Shown: in pieces, positions 7,317-15,202 of the stretch
Position numbering within the stretch: the stretch's first letter is position 1
How the letters are laid out: every line of letters begins with the position of its first letter
DNA from: Bacillota bacterium
Lineage (GTDB): Bacteria; Bacillota; Clostridia; Acetivibrionales; DTU013
Reading direction: 5' to 3'
DNA length: 49,319 nt
Assembly: GCA_023439545.1 (NCBI GenBank)
Contig: JAEXNT010000027.1
Location: 1 to 49,319 of the forward strand
Made by a program: the position numbers and the translations under genes
The notes under the pieces: generated by a model
Told to the model about the DNA's origin: nothing
The model's input: the letters and a program-made list of their open reading frames with translations, nothing else
Databases searched by the model: none

Positions 7317-7970
7317 CTAATATATGCCGTCAAAAAATGCTTCCGAGTTTAACCTACATCCCGTTATGTCCATGTGAGTATCAACATATGCCACCCCATA
7401 AAACACATAATCGATTTTGCGTAAACAATCCGCTTTTATAATTTCCCTCCAGTTATCCCCCATCTTCCTGTAAAAATTTTTACAGTGGCGACAGACCAGG
7501 CACAAGGTGCAATCCTCGAAATCTTCCTGGTCCATCTGACAATGGGTAAGTTCATGAACTATGACACAGGCAATCATTGTCCGTAGGGACAACGGCTCTT
7601 CACTCCAGCCCGATATTTCTCTATTAAGAAAGCTTACCGCAATTCCCTTTCCATGTCCGTCCCGTATCCTGTCCAAATTGACGAATACCAGCGGTTTGTC
7701 ATACATGGTGAAATTAATATCCGGAGCCGGGATTCTATTCTTCACTATAACTTCAATCTTGTCCTTATTTTCCGGTTTAAACAGGTCAAGATTTATAACC
7801 TTCGATCCGGAATTCTTCAAATTCATGGACATTCCAAGATAATTTTGTCTGTCGCTACTTTTCAAAAGCTCCTGGTATGAAATGTGCTGTTGGTATTCCA
7901 ACATGTCGGCGCTAACAGCCAAAGTATTCTTTAGTATTTCAAACATGACTTTTACTTGTTCATAATTCAC
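7317..7970 (-). CDS. Zincin-like metallopeptidase-type protein of the phage-like module
   Basis: The protein has 217 residues. From the chosen GTG start, a HELTH zinc-binding motif (139-143) lies in a hydrophobic helix (MIACVIVHELTHCQM). A cluster of cysteines follows (about 144, 154, 157, 160 and 163, including CTLCLVCRHC), which could bind a second zinc. There is no signal peptide, so it acts in the cytoplasm or in the particle. GTG 7970 is chosen because AAAGG lies 8 bases upstream; GTG 7979 is too close to it. The gene follows the prohead protease in the same direction. I do not recognise the exact family; SprT-like and phage-encoded zincins share this layout. Roles in processing head proteins or host takeover are guesses. 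Confidence 0.65.
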   Translation of the reverse strand: MNYEQVKVMFEILKNTLAVSADMLEYQQHISYQELLKSSDRQNYLGMSMNLKNSGSKVINLDLFKPENKDKIEVIVKNRIPAPDINFTMYDKPLVFVNLDRIRDGHGKGIAVSFLNREISGWSEEPLSLRTMIACVIVHELTHCQMDQEDFEDCTLCLVCRHCKNFYRKMGDNWREIIKADCLRKIDYVFYGVAYVDTHMDITGCRLNSEAFFDGIY

Positions 7971-8039
7971 GCTATTCACCTTTTATGTATTGTAGGGAGG
8001 ATTGGGACAGTTTAAAGACTTGTCCAGGTCATGCAGGCT

Positions 8040-8660
8040 TTACAGCATATTGATAAAATTCTTATTTATTATGAGCTGTCTTTCATAGACATCAATCGCA
8101 CCAGTTCTGCTCCTTCCGGCCATGTCCCGGCCGACGCCGACGGAATCATCGGCCGGCACGGAAACAATTGAAATTTCAAAAGGAGTCCATTTCGCTGCAA
8201 CAAAGGCTGGCCCTTTGAATCTTCCGTTTCGGGACATCTTTCCGTCCCAGACTTCCTCCCAGTCGTCCACGTCATACCCTACAGACACACCTTTCAATGT
8301 CCCGCTCTGTACCTTGCTGAAAATTGCATCCGAGTCCTTGTCCTGGTCGAACACCACATCCGCATATGTACGGTATTCACCGACCGACAGCCTGGCATTT
8401 TCAATCCTGCCGATCACCCGGTTCTTGTCATGATTAAATAGTACCACCCCGATACTATTCAACCTGTTAAGGTTTATGCTGCCCGGATCATGTTGGAGAA
8501 TCTCCAGTCCATAACTGCGTTCTACAGGCTTTTCCGAGGAGAATGAAACCGTTACGCGCCTTTCATTTACTCTCAGTGTCCTTATATCGAAATTGACGAT
8601 TCTATCCGTTTGTATCCCTATCTGCGGCTTTATCCTTGTTTCCAAATCAACCACCTCCAT
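8040..8660 (-). CDS. HK97-family prohead protease (S78/U35)
   Basis: The protein has 206 residues. The conserved core is visible: a histidine in GVVLFNHDKNRVIG (His77), then GTLKGVSVGY with the probable catalytic Ser126, and ISIVSVPADDSVGVGR near the C-terminus. These are signatures of caudoviral prohead proteases that cleave scaffold and capsid N-termini during head maturation. GGAGG lies 7 bases before the ATG. The gene lies 29 bases after the capsid gene, the reverse of the usual protease-then-capsid order. Some relatives are fused to the capsid protein; here they are separate. Confidence 0.88.
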   Translation of the reverse strand: MEVVDLETRIKPQIGIQTDRIVNFDIRTLRVNERRVTVSFSSEKPVERSYGLEILQHDPGSINLNRLNSIGVVLFNHDKNRVIGRIENARLSVGEYRTYADVVFDQDKDSDAIFSKVQSGTLKGVSVGYDVDDWEEVWDGKMSRNGRFKGPAFVAAKWTPFEISIVSVPADDSVGVGRDMAGRSRTGAIDVYERQLIINKNFINML

Positions 8661-8689
8661 TGTTTTTCCTCCTGTTAATAGGCTTTGGG

Positions 8690-9832
8690 TTATATGCCGC
8701 TGTTTTTATACAATCCCCGGTAGTCCAGGACTGTGACGCCGTAATCGATGTATATTCTGAAATTGATCCCGAGCGTTTCAAAACTCACTTTGCTTTCAAT
8801 GGTTGGGACCTCCGTATCGTTGAGATATGTAACCTCGATCGTCTCAACCTCTTTCGGATCAGCCGCCAAGTACCATGCCGTCGGGCTGTAGCTGTCCAGT
8901 TCGCTGTCCGTCACAACCAGGAGCTTCCCGGCAAACGGGTTGACCTCCGCGAATGTGGTGGGCCTTGTGTTCGTATCGACAAACTTCCTTGCATCCGCTT
9001 CACGGATACTGGGCACAATCAGTATGGCAGGGCTAGCGTTGATAACTTCCATTCCCCTCAGGTTCTTTTGCGTCTTCATTGCAACACGCCCTTCACCTAC
9101 TGAATCTATCCCAATGGCGCCGCCATTGACGGCAAGATTGAAATGGTCTGCATGGAACAGCGGCAGGCCGTCGAATATGCGGATGTTAGCCCCCAGCTGC
9201 ATGTACACGAGCCTGTTGATGCCCTTGTATGCGGCCCTCGTATATGCCTGCGGAATCTTCGCAAGCACATCCAGTTCATCGTTTATGATCGCCTGCCTGC
9301 TGAATCCCCACGACCTCCCAAAGGTGGCGACTGATTTGTGGACGCCCCTGTCCTCCATTTCATCGAATTTGAACACGTTATCGAATTTGAACACGTCATC
9401 GAGTCTTATCTCCCTTTTCTCCGGTATCATTTCAAGTCCCCCGGCTTCGGATATCTGGTAATGTGTCGCAGTCTTGAAATTGGGATTGCTTCCCCTTGAA
9501 GTCCATGCCTTGTATGTGGTGGGAGCTGCATTGTATGCTATTGCCGCCGATTTGTTTGCCGCAGTTGATACTATGCTTGAGAACTGGCTGTCCGGGCTCA
9601 AAGCCTCCCGTAACAGTTCCTCATCGTTCAGATTGTTCGCTCTCCCGTTGCCGTTTTTTGCGACACATTCAACCGCAAGGTCTTTCAGCCTCATACTCCG
9701 TAGATCGTCGGCTCCCGGCGAAGGCCTGTCCATCTGAACTCCCGCCCTGATCAGTATGGCATCGGCTGCAGCTTCACGATATTTATCCGCTTCATCCCTT
9801 GTTACTGTGACATTTGAATACTGTGAATTCAT
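8690..9832 (-). CDS. Phage major capsid protein (Mu gpT-like / HK97-fold type)
   Basis: The protein has 380 residues. It resembles the capsid part of the protease-capsid fusion family: a central segment with FGRSWGFSRQAIINDELDVLAKIPQAYTRAAYKGINRLVYMQL, LFHADHFNLA, and a C-terminal SFETLGINFRIYIDYGVTVLDYRG. It should assemble the head shell. AGGGGG precedes the ATG. The gene starts 15 bases after the scaffold-like gene stop and precedes the protease. A 6-residue in-frame duplication (FKFDNVFKF) is encoded by an 18-bp tandem repeat at 9362-9397. The family is recognised by pattern; exact matches would need a profile search. Confidence 0.82.
   Translation of the reverse strand: MNSQYSNVTVTRDEADKYREAAADAILIRAGVQMDRPSPGADDLRSMRLKDLAVECVAKNGNGRANNLNDEELLREALSPDSQFSSIVSTAANKSAAIAYNAAPTTYKAWTSRGSNPNFKTATHYQISEAGGLEMIPEKREIRLDDVFKFDNVFKFDEMEDRGVHKSVATFGRSWGFSRQAIINDELDVLAKIPQAYTRAAYKGINRLVYMQLGANIRIFDGLPLFHADHFNLAVNGGAIGIDSVGEGRVAMKTQKNLRGMEVINASPAILIVPSIREADARKFVDTNTRPTTFAEVNPFAGKLLVVTDSELDSYSPTAWYLAADPKEVETIEVTYLNDTEVPTIESKVSFETLGINFRIYIDYGVTVLDYRGLYKNSGI
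9362..9397. repeat. 18-bp tandem duplication inside the capsid gene
   Basis: ATCGAATTTGAACACGTT (9362-9379) is followed immediately by ATCGAATTTGAACACGTC (9380-9397). They differ in one base. The duplication is in frame and adds six residues to the capsid protein. Confidence 0.9.
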
Positions 9833-9847
9833 TCGTTTTCCCCCTTG

Positions 9848-10453
9848 TCAACCTATTTTTCCATTTCTCAGCCATTCATTGAACGTGTCCTGGTAGTCAC
9901 CCATCCGAGTATCATATTCCTCACGCCCGAATTCCGGGTCTATGTACTTCATTAAAGGCTTTGCCGCAAGTGCCTCCTCGTTCTGCTGCAGCCTGTAACT
10001 CTGGTCGCCCAGGCTTATACGCTCGGTATTGAGGCTCTGTATCTCCGCATCAATTTCCTTAAGGCGGTTTCCGATGTCCTGCAGCTTTCTTGCCCGCTCC
10101 TGCCTCGCTTTTGTGACAGCCGCCACGAACCTGTTGATTTCGTCCTGTGACAATCCGGGGGAAGCCATTGCCGTTTGGTACCCCGCCCTCTTGCTTTCCA
10201 TGTCTTCAAGCTGTCTTCTCAGGGAATCAAGCTTTTTCGATGCCTGATCCTGTGCCTTTGCATCCTCCTCGATCTCGGCGTCAACAAGTTTCTGGGTCTC
10301 GTTCCCGATCTGCTCCCTGAGCTTTTGAATGTCCCCGTCCATTTCTCCGAGCTTTTGCCGTATTTTCTCTTCTCTCTTCTGGCCTTTTAGGTTGAATTCC
10401 TCAACCAGGCTCTTGAGGCCGTTTTTTGCATTGTCTAAATTGTTTCCGAACAA
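9848..10453 (-). CDS. Coiled-coil scaffold-like head assembly protein
   Basis: The protein has 201 residues. It is almost entirely charged helix, with heptad-like spacing from about residue 10 to 160 (for example REEKIRQKLGEMDGDIQKLREQI). The C-terminal 35 residues are less charged (PEFGREEYDTRMGDYQDTFNEWL). Position directly before the major capsid gene, length and composition fit a head scaffold or assembly chaperone. Such proteins diverge quickly, so sequence similarity alone would not prove this. The start is TTG 10453, with AGGA about 10 bases upstream. Confidence 0.65.
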   Translation of the reverse strand: MFGNNLDNAKNGLKSLVEEFNLKGQKREEKIRQKLGEMDGDIQKLREQIGNETQKLVDAEIEEDAKAQDQASKKLDSLRRQLEDMESKRAGYQTAMASPGLSQDEINRFVAAVTKARQERARKLQDIGNRLKEIDAEIQSLNTERISLGDQSYRLQQNEEALAAKPLMKYIDPEFGREEYDTRMGDYQDTFNEWLRNGKIG

Positions 10454-10495
10454 ATTGACACATCCTTTCGCGTTTTATTATTCTCACAAGCAATC

Positions 10496-10678
10496 TCAAG
10501 TTTTACCTGGAGGAGATTTGTTCTGATCCTGTATTACTATCAAGAGGTATTCAAGAATACCTTCCCGGAGTTCGCCGGGGTTCATGCTCTCAACCTCATG
10601 AATTATCTGCATACTTATTGCCTTGTTACATTTTAGAATCTCGTAAAGCTCCCACCTATTCATATGCTTTTGTGTCAC
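10496..10678 (-). CDS. Small hypothetical protein of the element
   Basis: The protein has up to 60 residues (MTQKHMNRWELYEILKCNKA...), helical with no recognisable domain. The frame overlaps the end of the 10656-10934 gene, which suggests translational coupling. GTG 10678 is very close to a GGAG. ATG 10663 is the more plausible start by codon type but is about 16 bases from that site. It lies between replication and head genes. Confidence 0.5.
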   Translation of the reverse strand: MTQKHMNRWELYEILKCNKAISMQIIHEVESMNPGELREGILEYLLIVIQDQNKSPPGKT

Positions 10679-10934
10679 GCTCCTTCAATTCAAAGCCCTC
10701 CAATATCTCATTATCTGTACAACTGACATTCATACTTTTTAGCGAGTTGAATATTTCATCCAGCTGCCGGATAATATCTAGAAATAGCGGAATATGCTCT
10801 TCTCTTTCACGTATTGGAATGGATCCATCATCAAGATATTTTTCTGCTTTCTTTTGGCGGGCAACCAATTTGTTATAATCCCGTTTCATGTTTATAATCA
10901 GCTCTTCCTCTGTTTCCGGCTTCCAGACATTCAT
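10656..10934 (-). CDS. Small hypothetical protein next to the candidate origin
   Basis: The protein has 92 residues, acidic and helical (EELIINMKRDYNKLVARQKKAEKYL, then LFLDIIRQLDEIFNSLKSMN). No family is recognised. A GGAG ribosome site precedes the ATG by about 10 bases. The upstream 240 bases are the GGTAAC array (10973-11190), so its expression or product may be linked to replication control. That link is inferred from position only. Confidence 0.6.
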   Translation of the reverse strand: MNVWKPETEEELIINMKRDYNKLVARQKKAEKYLDDGSIPIREREEHIPLFLDIIRQLDEIFNSLKSMNVSCTDNEILEGFELKERDTKAYE

Positions 10935-10972
10935 TTTTTATATCTCCTTTATATGTGTACTCCTAGAAAAGC

Positions 10973-11190
10973 GGTAACTTTGGTAACCTTTTCTGAAACC
11001 TTCTGTTTTCAATGCATTCGGGGTTTGAAAGTGGTAACTTTTTGGTAACCTTTCGGTAACTTTTTGGTAACCCTCCGAAATAACAATGAGGTTACCGATC
11101 GGTTACCACGAAGTTACCACAAAGTTACCACTTGCTAATTTCTGCAGCCCACGTTATTACTGCATTTCAGGCACGGTTACCAAAGTTACC
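10973..11190. repeat. Mirror-symmetric array of twelve GGTAAC sites; candidate replication origin
   Basis: Six GGTAAC copies start at 10973, 10982, 11033, 11044, 11055 and 11066. Six GTTACC copies (the reverse complement) start at 11091, 11102, 11113, 11124, 11176 and 11185. Spacings read 9, 51, 11, 11, 11, then 25 across the centre, then 11, 11, 11, 52, 9: a near-perfect mirror around about 11081. Each inner spacing is 11 bp, close to one helical turn. The outer pairs form an exact 16-bp inverted repeat (GGTAACTTTGGTAACC). The array is wholly intergenic, 13 bases past the helicase stop. Iteron arrays of this kind bind element replication initiators or regulators. The binder is not proven; the helicase or primase next door is the obvious candidate. 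Confidence 0.85.
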
Positions 11191-11202
11191 AGTTTTTTTG
11201 CG

Positions 11203-13107
11203 TTACTCACATATTTTCAAAGTGTTTTTATACATCCAAAGGAGCCTAATGCTCTTCCCGCCTATTTTCTTGACCTTTTCTCTTCGTTCGGAAGCATTAT
11301 CCACGAGTATCATTTTTTCAAACGACAGTTGTTTGATCAGCATTCCTTTTGTGATGGGGAAATTCTCGCCCCTATTCTTATAAAACTCGAAGACCTCGTT
11401 ATATGCTGTATCTGAATGCAGGTATAAAAATTCATCATCTTCATATCCGATAAATCCAGTCATTTTTGTAGCATTAACGCCAGAATTATTTATTGGGATT
11501 GTATGGCACTTGGAAGTATCAAGCAGGTCTCTCAATGCATCGATAAACTTTCTCGTTGGCTTATCCTCTTCAAGCCTTGTATTTTGTCTGCTTGCAAGCC
11601 CTTTGAATAGTTCCCACGAGTCATGGAGCATGTTTTTTACCTGAGTTTGGCTTATTACTCCTGTATCGCTGAAATAGTTCAGCATGACTATAAATCCAGT
11701 TTGCAGCCATGCTACTGTTTCCGGCATCCTGGCATGCTGCTGATCGTTCTGGGCTTTCTTCCTCAATTCAACAAACTGTTTCTTAAGATACCCCGGCAAT
11801 TCATCAATCCTGGGAGTGAGCCATTCTATATAGCCCCTCATTGAAAGAGATAAATATGAACTTTTCTCCTGGACTGACGTTAACAAATCCTTGTTTACGT
11901 CTCCCCGTTTCAGTTCGAGGATCAGATGCCTCGCGTTTCCGCTCTGGCCAATGTTGGGAGTATCCTCCCCGGTCATAATCATGTTTCCGCGGGGAATATA
12001 ACTTAACTTTAAATTGGTGTCGCTGTTCATTCTGGTTCGGGCTGTCCTGTCGCCATAAGCCCTTGTTATGGATTGTGCTGTCTGTTCCATCTTTTGTGAC
12101 TCTATCCTGGTACTTGTCGGATGATAATCATCAATAACCGTCAGCATGTCCTTAAGTAGAAAGCCGTATTTTTCAAGTGCATTCGGCGTATCCTTGAAAC
12201 TTGCCGGAAGACTCTTACCGTTGAACTCTCCGAAATGGCTCAGTATAAGAGCTGCAATTGTTGACTTCATTGCTCCGGTCATCCCCAGGAGGAATACAAC
12301 AAAAGCTGGTTCTATTCCGGCTTTACGAAAAAATTCATTCAATGGCGTAAGGTATGCATAAGCCAGCAGTGGAATCATAATCTCCTTCGGCGCTATATTC
12401 AAAAGCTCGAGGCTTGTTCTTGCCGCTTCTTTATAATCCGGAACCGCATCCGGAAGCTTGTATCTGTATAGTGATCCTTCCAATTCAACACTGATATTGG
12501 CATCTCCGACCGCTCCGCCACTGTAAAGGAAAACCCATTTGTCCCTTACCATACGCCAGCCGGTATGACAATAGACATCCCTTCGTTTCGCATGTCTGCC
12601 GCCAGCTTCTACAATTGCATGCCTTAAATAGTCCTTTGTAGTCGTCCCCGGCAGGCAGTTCGCGGCAAATCCCCATGCAGCTGAAAGCCAGTTCATTGCA
12701 TTGAACCGCTCCGCAGGAATGGTCACTTCCCTGAGCTCCATACCTGATGAGGTCTTTCCGTAAATAGTAAAAAACTTCTCTATATTCATCCCATCGTCTC
12801 TTGTAAGTTCTTCAACCGGAATTGGCACGAAATTAGTCAGGGTCTTATATTCCTTCCTATCTCCTTTACCAGCCACCCGGATCAAGCAGCCGTTTCTTAC
12901 TATGTATGAAGTACCTTCGAAAACACGGTTCAGTTCCTTGTCGGATTCTGTTTCCCCTGGGAGTTCCTCACCCGGATCGGCAGCATCTGTGCCCTGCTTT
13001 TTAGCCTGCCTTTCCTGCTCCTTCTTTTTCCGGCCCTCCATGGCTATCACCTTTACAGCCGGATCGTCCTTTATTTGTTCAAATTGATCTTTCGTATCTT
13101 TCAACAT
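11203..13107 (-). CDS. DUF927-like replicative helicase/ATPase of the element
   Basis: The protein has 634 residues. After a charged N-terminal 60, there is a conserved region (about 140-260) and then an ATPase core with Walker A GMTGAMKST (275-283) and Walker B MLTVIDDYHP (321-330). This layout matches DUF927-type P-loop proteins, which in integrative elements and satellites act with a small primase to unwind or initiate replication. The gene starts one base after the primase stop, with GGGGGTG directly before ATG 13107, so the two are translationally linked. Thirteen bases past its stop begins the GGTAAC array. The function is inferred from motifs and neighbours; the domain name is from memory of the family. 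Confidence 0.75.
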   Translation of the reverse strand: MLKDTKDQFEQIKDDPAVKVIAMEGRKKKEQERQAKKQGTDAADPGEELPGETESDKELNRVFEGTSYIVRNGCLIRVAGKGDRKEYKTLTNFVPIPVEELTRDDGMNIEKFFTIYGKTSSGMELREVTIPAERFNAMNWLSAAWGFAANCLPGTTTKDYLRHAIVEAGGRHAKRRDVYCHTGWRMVRDKWVFLYSGGAVGDANISVELEGSLYRYKLPDAVPDYKEAARTSLELLNIAPKEIMIPLLAYAYLTPLNEFFRKAGIEPAFVVFLLGMTGAMKSTIAALILSHFGEFNGKSLPASFKDTPNALEKYGFLLKDMLTVIDDYHPTSTRIESQKMEQTAQSITRAYGDRTARTRMNSDTNLKLSYIPRGNMIMTGEDTPNIGQSGNARHLILELKRGDVNKDLLTSVQEKSSYLSLSMRGYIEWLTPRIDELPGYLKKQFVELRKKAQNDQQHARMPETVAWLQTGFIVMLNYFSDTGVISQTQVKNMLHDSWELFKGLASRQNTRLEEDKPTRKFIDALRDLLDTSKCHTIPINNSGVNATKMTGFIGYEDDEFLYLHSDTAYNEVFEFYKNRGENFPITKGMLIKQLSFEKMILVDNASERREKVKKIGGKSIRLLWMYKNTLKICE

Positions 13108-13108
13108 T

Positions 13109-13687
13109 TCACCCCCAGCCGATATTCTTTAAGTGCTTGTATAGATTGAACCTGTCCATCATGTCGCCGTAAATGAGAATATCAGTCCATGTATCCGCAT
13201 CGGTGTGGATCGTCACCAGTTCAGAAAAAAGTTCCTCTTCCAGATCCCAAATACTAAGAAGCTTTCCCGTTAGCTTGTAGATTCCGCAGAGCTCATTAAA
13301 GGTTTTCCTATCCCATTCCTTTAAGCCGGTTATAAAATCACTGTAGGAAAGCTCTTCCGGTTCCCTTCTGGTTACATCAATAGCATCCTGATCAAATCCG
13401 GGTATGGAGAAGTCCGTTACCATCTTCTTTGCTGCATCGATCATCGAAAGCTTGAACAGCCTGGCCGTAAATGTAATGCTGTCAGCCCCGCCAGTGCCGC
13501 ATGAGAAGCATTTGAAACCGTCATCCTGGAAGATAGCCAGCGAAGGTCTCTTGTCCTGATGGAAAGGACAAAGACTCCAATGTGTATTCCCTTTCCGATG
13601 AAGGATTAACCCGTATTGCTGGGCTGCATCGATGGTTGATACCCGCTCCTTGACCTCTTGGAAGATGTCCATTGCTTTATTAACCAC
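13109..13687 (-). CDS. CHC2 zinc-finger primase-like protein
   Basis: The protein has 192 residues. It contains the DnaG-type N-terminal zinc finger, with Cys40-x2-His43 (CPFH) and Cys60-x2-Cys63 (CFSC) in the typical context KRPSLAIFQDDGFKCFSCGTGG. The TOPRIM catalytic domain of full primases is missing, so it is a stand-alone zinc-finger subunit, as seen in several phage and island replication modules. It is coupled on both sides: it overlaps the excisionase gene by 8 bases and abuts the helicase. GTG 13687 lacks a clear ribosome site. ATG 13672, 7 bases after the upstream stop, is an alternative start. Confidence 0.85.
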   Translation of the reverse strand: MVNKAMDIFQEVKERVSTIDAAQQYGLILHRKGNTHWSLCPFHQDKRPSLAIFQDDGFKCFSCGTGGADSITFTARLFKLSMIDAAKKMVTDFSIPGFDQDAIDVTRREPEELSYSDFITGLKEWDRKTFNELCGIYKLTGKLLSIWDLEEELFSELVTIHTDADTWTDILIYGDMMDRFNLYKHLKNIGWG

Positions 13688-13895
13688 ACAGAGTAGAATT
13701 TTCTTCTATCCATTCAATGAACGATGATTTAGGAATCAGAATTCTTTTTCCGACTTTAATTTTTTTGAAACCTTTGCTGTTAACCACTTCATATGCAGTT
13801 ACTTTGCTTAAGCCCGTTGCTTCTTGAAAATCCTTTACATTCATAATCACAGGAAGCTCTTCAAAATCCCGAATAACTTTATTTGACTTTGCCAT
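13680..13895 (-). CDS. Excisionase/AlpA-type helix-turn-helix protein
   Basis: The protein has 71 residues and a winged HTH_17-type core: NVKDFQEATGLSKVTAYEVVNSKGFKKIKVGKRILIPKSSFIEWIEE. Proteins of this class bend DNA for excision and often activate the replication operon of phage islands. ATG 13895 is chosen because GGAGG lies 9 bases upstream; the ATG at 13913 overlaps that ribosome site. It is the first gene of the leftward replication-head operon and reads away from a regulatory region with two inverted repeats. Confidence 0.85.
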   Translation of the reverse strand: MAKSNKVIRDFEELPVIMNVKDFQEATGLSKVTAYEVVNSKGFKKIKVGKRILIPKSSFIEWIEENSTLCG

Positions 13896-13938
13896 ATTGC
13901 CCGCCCTCCTCATAGAAAGTTACTTCCTTTTTAAATAA

Positions 13939-14045
13939 ACTATCTATGAACAATTTTAATATTGTTTGACAATATTAGCAACAATAATATATAGTTATAC
14001 CTAGAATGATATAACTATCTACAAATAGCGAAATATGACTATCTA
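13939..14045. promoter_or_regulatory. Divergent control region with two inverted repeats and three ACTATCTA repeats
   Basis: AATATTGT (13958-13965) mirrors ACAATATT (13969-13976) across 3 bases. ATAGTTATA (13991-13999) mirrors TATAACTAT (14010-14018) across 10 bases. ACTATCTA occurs at 13939, 14014 and 14038 in the same orientation. The region separates the leftward excisionase operon from the rightward 14064 gene, as a lysogeny-type switch would. No clear CI-type repressor gene is visible in the window, so the binding protein is unknown. Confidence 0.6.
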
Positions 14046-14063
14046 TATAAGGTTGGAGTATAT

Positions 14064-15176
14064 ATGGCGCAATTTACTATTGAGGATAATAGATTAATAA
14101 AAGGCTTTAATAATTACTTTTCAAAGGATTTCTCATATCTCATTGGTGATAACCTTGTAAGGTTTATTAACTTCGATCTAGCTAAAGTTGATACATTCGT
14201 TAGTGATATAGTTTCCTGCAGGTTGGATACCTCAATGGAACAATTATCAGACTCGGAAGTAATAGAAAAAGGGTTTAAGTTCTTTAGTGAAATACACCCA
14301 AGCTCGATAGAGGATTTAGGTATAATTAACATACATATGATCGATTTTATAATCCTTTATTACTTCAAAAGAATATTCAAGAAGAAAATCATGTCAAAAA
14401 GTAAATTTATAGATGAAATAAGAAAACTCAGGTTCGATAAATCTTCTGATTACATAAATGATAGAATATGGCCTTACTATTACATGGAAGAAGAATCAGG
14501 TCGGGATAAGTTCTATACAGTCCCAATAAGAGAATATCAACAAAATATCCTCGAATTATTTCTATGGGTGCTTGATGTTGATAATCAACCATATAATACT
14601 TTGGACATTCAAAAGAGGTTATTTTTGTATAATTATTATCATGAACGCAAAGCACTTTTGTCTTACGATGGTTATCTCAGGTCTTATAGTGTCCAGGATT
14701 CGAGTGACTTGATGTCAGACCGGAAGCTTTCTCTGGATGAAGCAATTAGTACTTTAGCTAAACTAGATTTACGTGCATCTGAGAGCTATTATACCGGGAA
14801 TTTCTGGGGTTCCCTTATGGTTGAATTTATAAAAATGGTTGAAAACAACATGAAGGTAAGAAGATGTAGAAACTGCGGAAAATACTTTATTGTCAGCAAT
14901 ATGAATATCGAATACTGCGATAATATTGCAGAAGGTGAAAATAAGGCTTGCTCTGAAATTGGATCAAACAGGTCATTTTCAAAAAAGCTAAAGCAGGATC
15001 CATTGCTCGAAGCTTATAACCGAGCATATAAAACTAGATTTGCCCGGGTAAGGTATAGCAAAAAGATGAGCCAGGCTGAATTCAACGAATGGTATATTGA
15101 AGCGAAGAATATGCTTGAAAGTGCTCGATCAGGGGAAATCACATCAGATGAGTTCCAGATTTGGTTAAAATCATAA
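14064..15176 (+). CDS. DUF6076-like cargo protein with a C-terminal zinc-binding cluster
   Basis: The protein has 370 residues, soluble. The N-terminal 240 residues have no recognised motif. The C-terminal part carries CRNCGKYFIVSN, then EYCDN and KACSEIGSNRSFSKK, a cysteine cluster that should bind zinc. I recall this pattern from proteins of the DUF6076 type, which recur on integrative elements of Clostridia. GGAG lies before the ATG. It is transcribed away from the rest of the element, is AT-rich, and stands near the right end, where satellites and ICEs carry accessory genes. Its function is unknown; a role in host defence or control is possible but unproven. Confidence 0.65.
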   Translation: MAQFTIEDNRLIKGFNNYFSKDFSYLIGDNLVRFINFDLAKVDTFVSDIVSCRLDTSMEQLSDSEVIEKGFKFFSEIHPSSIEDLGIINIHMIDFIILYYFKRIFKKKIMSKSKFIDEIRKLRFDKSSDYINDRIWPYYYMEEESGRDKFYTVPIREYQQNILELFLWVLDVDNQPYNTLDIQKRLFLYNYYHERKALLSYDGYLRSYSVQDSSDLMSDRKLSLDEAISTLAKLDLRASESYYTGNFWGSLMVEFIKMVENNMKVRRCRNCGKYFIVSNMNIEYCDNIAEGENKACSEIGSNRSFSKKLKQDPLLEAYNRAYKTRFARVRYSKKMSQAEFNEWYIEAKNMLESARSGEITSDEFQIWLKS

Positions 15177-15202
15177 TAAATTGATTTATTGGAGGGGTGA
15201 TT

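Noticed and set aside
10973..11190. CRISPR array
   Set aside because: The repeated unit is only 6 bp, changes orientation at the centre, and has 3-46 bp of spacing; no cas gene is near.
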